Source: Caldifarciminota bacterium
GTDB lineage: Bacteria > Hydrothermota > Tepidihabitantia > SM23-42
NCBI GenBank assembly: GCA_020353055.1
Contig: CP070686.1
Span: 970,218-1,034,217 of the forward strand
DNA: 64,000 nucleotides
Reading direction: 5' to 3'
The notes below the pieces were generated by a model. That model did no database searches. It was not told the DNA's origin and saw nothing but the letters and a program-made list of their open reading frames with translations. The position numbers were made by a program, and so were the translations under genes. This document shows, piece after piece, positions 8,628 to 15,592 of this stretch (position 1 is its first letter; every line of letters starts with the position of its first letter).

Positions 8628-9520
8628 TCTATGTATTCCTTGAATTTCCCGATTCCATTAAACACACCGTTGATCAACGCCTTGGAAGACACCGTCGCAC
8701 CGCTGATCGCTTCGGGAACACCGGTTTTGAATTTCTCGAGAAACTCTTCGTTTCGTATCACTTCTCCAATACCGTCAGTTTCCTGCGAATAGAGAATGGT
8801 TATGCCGGTGATGATTTTCTGTTTGTTATATCCAACCATGAATTTTATGTCATCTAGATAACCCTGTACTACACCTACGAAGATTATCCCCAGAGTATCT
8901 GAACCGCTAACTGCCTTCCAGAGCGTATCTCTTATTACTTCGACGAACTCATCCGCATCTGAGAATACGACGCCGGGATCACACGAAGGCACCACACATG
9001 CACCATAAATCTCGATCCCTTTCTTGACTCCTGCGGTCACGGCACGTGATGATATCGTTGCCGCCGTTATCGCTTCGATCGACCCGCCTTCCTGTTCAAG
9101 AGCAATATCGGCTGCGGTTTTACCCTTGAATTGCTCGGTGAAACCGAGTTGCGTGATCTTCGCACCGAGGCCGGGTGTTTCGGCAAGACCCTCGGCGGCA
9201 CTGGCAACTCTAATCCCGGTTATCTTACCATCATTATCGAGGCCCACGGTTATCGGGATCGGACCAGCATAACCCTGGGGAAACACACGAAATACAATGC
9301 CGATATTATCTCCAGAAGAATCGACCGCTTGCCACAATGTATCTGTTATGATCTCTCTGTATTCGTACGCGGCGATCACTTCTTCAAGACCACTCAGGGT
9401 CAACTGAGCCTGAGTCTCGGCGATGCGCGGCTCTGTGAATGCATAAACGAACGACAGGATGACCGCACAAGTCACCGCGACAACAAATAGTGTGATTATC
9501 ATCTGCCGTATGCCGGTCAT
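8624..9520 (-). CDS. rnfG: RnfG with two tandem FMN-binding domains
   Basis: Periplasm-facing flavoprotein of the Rnf complex. It has one N-terminal membrane helix (about residues 8-28). Usual RnfG is about 180-220 residues with a single FMN_bind domain; this one has 298 and two. Domain 1 (about 61-165) carries ETPGLGAKI and the flavinylation-like motif EAITAATISS (Thr155). Domain 2 (about 198-288) repeats the plan with a DTLWKAVSGS start, ETDGIGEVI and a better-conserved EAISGATVSS (Thr276). In known RnfG the threonine of the SGAT-type motif receives FMN through a phosphoester made by ApbE. So the protein may carry two covalent FMNs, though motif 1 has Ala in place of Gly. Two cysteines (174 and 180) lie in the linker between domains. 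Confidence 0.93.
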   Translation of the reverse strand: MTGIRQMIITLFVVAVTCAVILSFVYAFTEPRIAETQAQLTLSGLEEVIAAYEYREIITDTLWQAVDSSGDNIGIVFRVFPQGYAGPIPITVGLDNDGKITGIRVASAAEGLAETPGLGAKITQLGFTEQFKGKTAADIALEQEGGSIEAITAATISSRAVTAGVKKGIEIYGACVVPSCDPGVVFSDADEFVEVIRDTLWKAVSGSDTLGIIFVGVVQGYLDDIKFMVGYNKQKIITGITILYSQETDGIGEVIRNEEFLEKFKTGVPEAISGATVSSKALINGVFNGIGKFKEYIE

Positions 9521-10536
9521 TTTTTTACTCCTTTTTTCCTCTGCTCACCGAATATGCGTTCTTTCGTCAATCGATCAATCAAAGGGGTGAAAACATTCAT
9601 GAGCAGAATAGAATAAGAAACACCTTCTGGGTAACCTCCCCAGAGTCTTATGATAATAGTGATGACACCGCAGCCAACTCCGAATATCCATCTACCCTTC
9701 CTCGTGATCGGCGAGGTCACCCAGTCAGTTGCCATGAAAAAGGCTCCAAGGACCAGTCCACCACTGAAGAGATGGAATAAAACACTCCCCTGCGTCGGCA
9801 ACAGCCAAGCAAGCAGAGCAAAACTGCCGAGATATCCAACGACGATACGGTAATCTATAATCCGCAAGAAAAGCAGGAACAAACCACCGAGGAGCAGAAA
9901 GAGAACCGATGTTTCGCCGATACATCCACCGATCTTACCGAAAAAGAGATTACGTATCGTCTCGAAATCATTCAGCTGTCTGATGATTACCTGAGGATCG
10001 CCGTAGTTGGCGGGGTTCTTCAAGAGGCTGAGCGGCGTCGCCGCGCTTATCCCATCGATGCCAGACAGTGTACCGCCTACCGGGGATAACCATTCCTTGG
10101 TCATCAAAGAGGGCCAAGAAGCCATCAAGAACGCGCGGCCGGCTAGAGCCGGATTGACAAAGTTGTAACCTAAACCTCCGAATAATTGCTTAGCGAAAAT
10201 TATGGCAAATGCACTGCCAACCGCCGGTAGCCACCACGGAACACCAGGCGGTAGATTAAAAGCGAGAAGCAGACCGGTCAGGACAGCGCTGCCATCGGTA
10301 ATCGTAATCTTCTTTCCCAGCATACGTTCCAGCAGGGCTTCCGAACAAACCGCCACGATGATACTGATGATCGTTATAACAAGAATGCGCATACCGTACA
10401 GATACGTGGAGAAAACCAGCGCGGGCAGTAGCGCAATCGTGACAACGCGCATTGCCACGCTCGTCTTGTGTTTTGCACTTATGTGCGGCGAAGCTGCAAC
10501 GACGAATAGTTTCTTTATGTCTTCGATCTTCTCCAT
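9517..10536 (-). CDS. rnfD: Ion-translocating electron transport complex subunit D
   Basis: 339 residues, about nine to ten membrane helices. It carries covalent FMN by family knowledge; the flavinylation motif DGISAATPL is present (Thr about 167). GYNFVNPALAGRAFL and TDWVTSP segments are typical of RnfD/NqrB. It overlaps rnfG by 4 bp and the upstream rnfC by 22 bp. Confidence 0.96.
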   Translation of the reverse strand: MEKIEDIKKLFVVAASPHISAKHKTSVAMRVVTIALLPALVFSTYLYGMRILVITIISIIVAVCSEALLERMLGKKITITDGSAVLTGLLLAFNLPPGVPWWLPAVGSAFAIIFAKQLFGGLGYNFVNPALAGRAFLMASWPSLMTKEWLSPVGGTLSGIDGISAATPLSLLKNPANYGDPQVIIRQLNDFETIRNLFFGKIGGCIGETSVLFLLLGGLFLLFLRIIDYRIVVGYLGSFALLAWLLPTQGSVLFHLFSGGLVLGAFFMATDWVTSPITRKGRWIFGVGCGVITIIIRLWGGYPEGVSYSILLMNVFTPLIDRLTKERIFGEQRKKGVKK

Positions 10537-11807
10537 ATCTCACTCTTTCCATATTTGAAATAATGAACAAGCGGAATCGCAGCAGGGCACATGTAGGCAC
10601 AACACCCGCATTCAATACAATCGAGCAAACCGTAGGTCTTGGCCATGTCAAAATTCTTGTTCTTAACAAAACTGCATATTTCAGTGGGCATCAGTCCCAT
10701 GGGGCAGGAATCAACACAAGCCGCACACCGAACGCACGGACCTTCCTCAATTGCCTTTTCAGCGGGCCAAACCAGGATACCTGAGGTACCTTTGACAACT
10801 GGTACATCATCCGCATACTGAGCAATGCCCATCATCGGTCCACCCAGTATTACTCTTTCCGGCTTATCCACGTAGCCGCCACAAAAATCTATCACCGAAT
10901 TCACCGGCGTGCCGATGCGTACAAGAACATTCTTCTTCTCCCTCACACCATCACCGGCGACGGTCAGCACACGGTCGATCAGGGGTTTACCATACTTAAT
11001 AGCCATCAACGCGGCATGACAAGTTCCCACGTTATGCACCACGCAACCGACATCCATGGGAAGTCCGCCCCTGGGTACTTCTCTTTTCAGAATCGCCTTG
11101 ATCAATTGCTTCTCTGCACCCTGAGGATATTTGGTCTTCAACGCAGCGACCCGAACATCTTCGTCCCTGAAAAGCTCGATCGCGTTCTTCTTGTTGTCTT
11201 CAACCGCAAAAATGAGGGTAGATGCATGCAGTATTTTCTGGAACACCCTGGCACCTTCGATGATGGTAGCCGCGTGTTCAAGCATAAGCCGGTGATCAGC
11301 AGTAAGAACAGGCTCGCATTCGCAACCATTGATTATGAGCGTGTCGATCTTTTTATCTTTGGGCGGCGACAGCTTAACATGGCTGGGAAATGCAGCACCA
11401 CCAAGACCTACAATACCTGCCTCTTTGATGGAATGTAGCAATTGCGCTTCTGTTAAGTCGTCAGTGTTCCTCTCCGCATTTACATCTATGACCCAGTCTT
11501 CTGAATCATTCCCTTCAATGATGCAGCAGGATGCGGAGCCGATCACTGGATGTGCATGATCAATAATATCAATGACCTTGCCCGAGATACTGGCGTGAAC
11601 AGAAGCCGATATGAAACCATCGGCCTCGCCAATTTTCGTGCCGATCTTAACGTCATCACCTTTCTTGACCAAAGGTGTGGCCGGTTTCCCAGTATGCTGC
11701 GAAAAGGGGATGTACACTTTTTTAGGCACTGGCATTACTTCGATTGTACTATCTTCGGTATTTTTACTTTCGGGAGGATGAACGCCACCAGTGAATCCAG
11801 ATAACAT
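10515..11807 (-). CDS. rnfC: Ion-translocating electron transport complex subunit C
   Basis: Cytosolic NADH-dehydrogenase-like subunit of Rnf. From ATG 11807 it has 430 residues. It shows an N-terminal barrel-sandwich start (FTGGVHPPE), the NADH/FMN glycine-rich GLGGAAFPSHVKL, a central SLBB-like segment, and two [4Fe-4S] motifs near the C-terminus (CVRCAACVDSCP and CIECGCCAYMCP). A frame extends 6 codons upstream to TTG 11825, but that would overlap the -10 box. ATG 11807 lies at the predicted transcription start, so the message should be leaderless. First gene of the rnf operon. Confidence 0.95.
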   Translation of the reverse strand: MLSGFTGGVHPPESKNTEDSTIEVMPVPKKVYIPFSQHTGKPATPLVKKGDDVKIGTKIGEADGFISASVHASISGKVIDIIDHAHPVIGSASCCIIEGNDSEDWVIDVNAERNTDDLTEAQLLHSIKEAGIVGLGGAAFPSHVKLSPPKDKKIDTLIINGCECEPVLTADHRLMLEHAATIIEGARVFQKILHASTLIFAVEDNKKNAIELFRDEDVRVAALKTKYPQGAEKQLIKAILKREVPRGGLPMDVGCVVHNVGTCHAALMAIKYGKPLIDRVLTVAGDGVREKKNVLVRIGTPVNSVIDFCGGYVDKPERVILGGPMMGIAQYADDVPVVKGTSGILVWPAEKAIEEGPCVRCAACVDSCPMGLMPTEICSFVKNKNFDMAKTYGLLDCIECGCCAYMCPAAIPLVHYFKYGKSEIWRRSKT

Positions 11808-11814
11808 GGCATCT

Positions 11815-11842
11815 AGTATAATCAAAATACCAACTTCGTCAA
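11815..11842 (-). promoter_or_regulatory. Leaderless promoter of the rnf operon
   Basis: TTGACG (11842-11837), 16-bp spacer, TATACT (11820-11815), then 7 nt to ATG 11807. No ribosome site is possible on this leader. Confidence 0.82.
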
Positions 11843-11876
11843 GAAAAAACGTAGAAGAAGCTCTGGGGTGTAATTA

Positions 11877-12797
11877 CTATGGGGTGATAATATAACCGGT
11901 GAAAGTCAGCACCGCATTCCCACCGATCTTGACACGGTATATCTGACCGCGTGTCATTTCGATGTGCACGTAAACCTTACCCTGTTTCTGCTGCAGATGA
12001 CCCTGCTCGATTATCATCCGCGAGAAATTCGTATCGTCGACCAATTTGTGCTTGAGCAAATAGCAGCCCAGGGTGCCAGCGGCCAAGCCAGAGATCGGGT
12101 TTTCGTTAATACCTATCGACGGTGCGAAATGACGCATGAACGCCGTGCTCTCAACATCGAATTTTTGCAGGCAGAAAACAATGACTCCGCTAATGCCGAG
12201 GCGGACGCAGTAGCTGTCCATCAGTGAAAAGTTCGGCTTGATATTACGCATGTCCTTCAACGAACGTAGCGGTATGACAAGATCAAAGAATCCAGTTGAG
12301 ATGACATCCATCGGTAAGCCTGTTGCACTAATATCTTCTGCACTGATGCCAAGGAATTTCGAAACCATCGCTGTGTTCACGTCTAAGTCGAGATACGTCG
12401 GTTTTGCCAGCGTAATTGTTGCCCTCTTGATCTTCTCACCTTCAACTCTCAACTCCACTGAATTTATACCGGTCTTGGTTCGCTGTTTGACCATCGTCTC
12501 AGGATCTTTCAAGGCTAAGAGACCTTCACCGCTGAGAGCGAAATACGTGGCAATTGCGGCATGGCTTGAGAAGTTTATCTCGTTTTTGCCGCTGAAGAAA
12601 CGTAAGGAAATATCTGCTTCGGCAGTAGTTTCGGGAAAAACAAATGCAGTATCGGATGCCGGATTGAGATCAGACGCAAGTGTCAGCATTTCCTGATCGG
12701 TCATTTCCTCGGGAGCCAAGACAACCCAGGCTGGATTCCCACCATAAGGCAATGCTGTAAATGTACTGTATTTTTTTACCTTAATCCAACCGGGCAT
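11877..12797 (-). CDS. Divergent PhzF-family isomerase/epimerase-like protein
   Basis: 306 residues, family-typical length, with the two pseudo-symmetric DAP-epimerase-like halves of PhzF proteins. The start matches the family: KYSTFTALPYGGNPAWVVL. Two usual signatures are altered. The catalytic glutamate of PhzF (Glu45 in the NxxSETAF context) is Asp49 here (NPASDTAFVF). The GHATLAAA glycine/histidine motif reads SSHAAIATY, with His79 kept but the glycine lost. The late GINEDPVTGSA motif reads GINENPISGLA. It may be a family member with altered or lost activity, and the substrate is unknown. Monocistronic from its own leaderless promoter. Confidence 0.8.
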   Translation of the reverse strand: MPGWIKVKKYSTFTALPYGGNPAWVVLAPEEMTDQEMLTLASDLNPASDTAFVFPETTAEADISLRFFSGKNEINFSSHAAIATYFALSGEGLLALKDPETMVKQRTKTGINSVELRVEGEKIKRATITLAKPTYLDLDVNTAMVSKFLGISAEDISATGLPMDVISTGFFDLVIPLRSLKDMRNIKPNFSLMDSYCVRLGISGVIVFCLQKFDVESTAFMRHFAPSIGINENPISGLAAGTLGCYLLKHKLVDDTNFSRMIIEQGHLQQKQGKVYVHIEMTRGQIYRVKIGGNAVLTFTGYIITP

Positions 12798-12803
12798 GTA
12801 AAA

Positions 12804-12831
12804 ATATTACACATATTTATTTCCTTGTCAA
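12804..12831 (-). promoter_or_regulatory. Leaderless promoter of the PhzF-like gene
   Basis: TTGACA (12831-12826), 16-bp spacer, TAATAT (12809-12804), 6 nt to ATG 12797. Confidence 0.82.
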
Positions 12832-12920
12832 TATTCCAACGAATAGCTCTACTACACGGTCAAAACAGAGACAGGTTGGAGTCAAGACCCTGACGGCGCA
12901 GATTACGATTATAACTACTG

Positions 12921-13793
12921 TTACTCCGCATCCATTTCTGCAATTCTTCGCAGAAGATATTGAATAAGGAGGGGATGATCTTCTTTCCGCATAGCGAGCA
13001 CCAGGTCTTCCTTCGACAAAGTACCATAAGCAACTTTGCGAACTGCCGGTGAGGCGGACATAACGAGCTCGTCAACCCCTGGTAACGTATCTCCCTCGAC
13101 TCTCAAAGACATCATGAAATAATCACTCAAGATCTCTTCCTGTTTTGCCTCGAAGAAAAACAGCCCGCCACCCAGCCTGCGAAGACCGGATAAAGAGGCA
13201 TACCTGACTCCATAGAACGGGTCGGCCAATCCCTTCATGAGATAAACTCTTTCATCCTCAGTCGCAATTCCACTCAGGGCATGATAAGCAGATTTCCTGA
13301 CGGGGGCCACGCTATCATCCAGCCCCTCCAATATATACGGCAATGCCTTGTAGGAACCGGACTTACCAAGAGCCGTAAATGCTCCTGAACGGATCGACCA
13401 CTCTGCATCCCTGATGCATCGGGCAGCTGGTTCAATAATCTTCTCTCCGCCGATCTCACCCAGCACCCAGAGAGATTGTTTCAGAGCACGAGCTTCTGCA
13501 TCACTGCCGCGATAGTCAAGATGCGCGGCTATCTCCTTTATCGCCGGTTGCCCAATCTCCTTCAGTATGTTCTTCAAAGTATGCCGTTCCACCGAAGACT
13601 TGGTGTCGAATTGCGCAACGAGAAAACTGATCGTTGTATCGGCCGTCGAGGAGTGCAGACCAAGTGCCACGAATTTTGCAACTGCCGAGTCCTTCACCGA
13701 TTGGTAGTTGACCAATCGCGTGGTGGCTTTATCGTACAAAGCCTCAAAATCTACACCCCACAGAACGCCGGCAAGAAGAATGGTGATCATCAT
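12921..13793 (-). CDS. Exported HEAT-repeat protein
   Basis: 290 residues from ATG 13793; an upstream in-frame extension to 13898 lies inside the preceding gene. A GGGAG ribosome site overlaps the end of that gene, 7 nt before the start. Short hydrophobic signal (MMITILLAGVLWGV). The rest is helical, with HEAT-like units such as IIEPAARCIRDAEWSIRSGAFTALG and ALPYILEGLDDSVAPVRKSAYHALS. Predicted periplasmic scaffold for protein-protein contact. It is coupled to the G-D-D repeat protein, which suggests they work together. Confidence 0.7.
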   Translation of the reverse strand: MMITILLAGVLWGVDFEALYDKATTRLVNYQSVKDSAVAKFVALGLHSSTADTTISFLVAQFDTKSSVERHTLKNILKEIGQPAIKEIAAHLDYRGSDAEARALKQSLWVLGEIGGEKIIEPAARCIRDAEWSIRSGAFTALGKSGSYKALPYILEGLDDSVAPVRKSAYHALSGIATEDERVYLMKGLADPFYGVRYASLSGLRRLGGGLFFFEAKQEEILSDYFMMSLRVEGDTLPGVDELVMSASPAVRKVAYGTLSKEDLVLAMRKEDHPLLIQYLLRRIAEMDAE

Positions 13794-13797
13794 CACT

Positions 13798-15513
13798 TTA
13801 CTCCCAGTCAATACGAATCCCATAGGCACCTCTTTCCCAGAACTGTGCGTCCTCGCCCGATGAGTAAGCATCGTCACCTTTGATATCGAGGAGCACACCG
13901 ATACTGCCGTATTCCCTCCGGAAATCTCCGTAACCCTGTGTGTTATGCAGGCGCTTTACAGCGTATGTGTCATCACCAAACTCATCGATCAGCAGCCCGA
14001 TACCATTGGCATTACCTGCGCCCTGGCTGAGATCATAGGAGGCGTATGTATCATCACCCTGAAGATCGTACAGCAGCCCCAACGAAAGATCATGGCCACA
14101 GCCTTGTGATACACCCTTGGCAACATAATTATCATCACCGCTTTCGTCGATCAATAGACCAAGCGCAATGTGAGTACCGCTGCCCTGTACATACTGATAT
14201 CCAACATAGTTGTCATTGCCTCCGTTTTCAACTATCGCTCCCAAACCGTACCAGTAGGCAGCACCCTGGCCAAAGATATCACCAACATAATAATCATTAC
14301 CGCCGCCTTCTAATATGACTCCGATACCGGCTGGAAGGTCTGGTCGAAACCCGATAGCAAAACCCTGCGACATCGAAAGGTAGTGGTCGAGGTATCTTAT
14401 CTCATCAAGATACACCTGTCTGATAAGATATCGGTCATTGCCGCCATCATCGGCGAGAATACCGATCCCGTATGTTGAAGCAAATCCCTGCGCATAAAGC
14501 GCACCCTCGTAAACATCGTTACCACTCAGATCCCTGAGGATACCTACCCCAAAGCAGCCCGCACCCTGGACGAATGTATCACCACCATACCGATCATCAC
14601 CGGTTTCATCAATCAAAACACCTACCCCAAATGCCCCGGCGCCGACTGCGAAATTACGCGCGCCATACTGGTCATCACCACCCTTTTCAAGAATCACCGA
14701 AACGCCCAATCTACCGCATGCGATATCGTAATCGCCGCCGAAATATGAATCATCACCTGATTCATCGACGATAACGTTAAGATAACCATGTTGTCCAAAA
14801 AGATGGTATGTATCATCACCGCCGAGGTCGATGATGACCGCGAAATCGCGCTGGTAGATATTCGGCCCCGAATCGCCAACGACAAGCGTGCCAAACTCAA
14901 ATTCCCGACAATACAAGACATCACCCACGACACCTTTCAATTCCATCTTTGATAACGGCAAGTTCAAACCTTCAAACGTGTATTCATCGAGCGCGGCAAG
15001 AACCGTGTGTGCGGCAAGGAGAAGTTTTCTGTAATCGATATGACGAGCATGCTCGCTCAAATAATACGTAAGGGAATCGTATTTGCTCTCATATGCTTTT
15101 TCTTCCGCGATCGAACCGGTCGGCTCAGGGGAAAAGACAACGAGTTCTTCCAGCACGTTGAGTATCTCGAGCGACTCGGCTGGAAACGCATGTGAAAGTA
15201 ATTCGTAACTCTGCTCCAACGCCGTGAGAAAATCGTATTTATATTTTCCCGGCTCGAATGTATACAAGCTCATCAATGTTGTGAATGCTTCATGCAGGGA
15301 ATTCCGATGAAAAGCATCGCTGAGCATCCGCACGAAATGGATCGACTCCAGCGGCTCTTCAAGCACGACATCGACTATTTCAAAACGATGGTCATCACGT
15401 TTAACATAATCACTACGAAATGTAAGATCCTCTCTGGAGAGACCGATAAAGGCGAGGCTCGAATCGAGATGAGCATAAAACGATTGGCTGATCAGGAAGA
15501 GTAATATCGCCAC
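13798..15513 (-). CDS. Exported protein with about 12 G-[DN]-D-x-Y tandem repeats
   Basis: 571 residues. GTG start placed 5 nt after a -10 box. Short hydrophobic N-terminus (AILLFLISQSFYAHL), a signal peptide. The first 220 residues are not recognised. From about residue 230 there are about 12 repeats of about 27 residues with the consensus GDDxY, seven or so residues, QGxG, then GVGVLIDE (e.g. GDDRYGGDTFVQGAGCFGVG). One unit (about the sixth) carries an insert of about 18 residues. The regular period, glycines and acidic turns suggest a beta-solenoid that may bind calcium. I cannot assign a family with confidence or a function. Its stop overlaps the ribosome region of the HEAT protein downstream. 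Confidence 0.72.
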   Translation of the reverse strand: MAILLFLISQSFYAHLDSSLAFIGLSREDLTFRSDYVKRDDHRFEIVDVVLEEPLESIHFVRMLSDAFHRNSLHEAFTTLMSLYTFEPGKYKYDFLTALEQSYELLSHAFPAESLEILNVLEELVVFSPEPTGSIAEEKAYESKYDSLTYYLSEHARHIDYRKLLLAAHTVLAALDEYTFEGLNLPLSKMELKGVVGDVLYCREFEFGTLVVGDSGPNIYQRDFAVIIDLGGDDTYHLFGQHGYLNVIVDESGDDSYFGGDYDIACGRLGVSVILEKGGDDQYGARNFAVGAGAFGVGVLIDETGDDRYGGDTFVQGAGCFGVGILRDLSGNDVYEGALYAQGFASTYGIGILADDGGNDRYLIRQVYLDEIRYLDHYLSMSQGFAIGFRPDLPAGIGVILEGGGNDYYVGDIFGQGAAYWYGLGAIVENGGNDNYVGYQYVQGSGTHIALGLLIDESGDDNYVAKGVSQGCGHDLSLGLLYDLQGDDTYASYDLSQGAGNANGIGLLIDEFGDDTYAVKRLHNTQGYGDFRREYGSIGVLLDIKGDDAYSSGEDAQFWERGAYGIRIDWE

Positions 15514-15518
15514 TTTAG

Positions 15519-15546
15519 ATTATATCACCGTAATCCCCAAAATCAA
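15519..15546 (-). promoter_or_regulatory. Leaderless promoter of the G-D-D repeat gene
   Basis: TTGATT (15546-15541), 16-bp spacer, TATAAT (15524-15519), 5 nt to GTG 15513. It is back-to-back with the divergent promoter at 15549-15576; the two -35 boxes are only 2 bp apart. Confidence 0.8.
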
Positions 15547-15548
15547 GA

Positions 15549-15576
15549 TTGACTCGACTAATGCCGTGAATATAAT
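15549..15576 (+). promoter_or_regulatory. Promoter of the large secreted propeller gene
   Basis: TTGACT (15549-15554), 16-bp spacer, TATAAT (15571-15576). The predicted start, 15583, is the first base of GGAGG, so the 10-nt leader is little more than a ribosome site before ATG 15593. Confidence 0.82.
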
Positions 15577-15592
15577 ATGTTGGGAGGAAGCA

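Noticed and set aside
15566-15592. Upstream ATG 15566 as start of the large propeller protein
   Set aside because: It lies in the promoter spacer and -10 area, and ATG 15593 has the ribosome site and a clean signal peptide.
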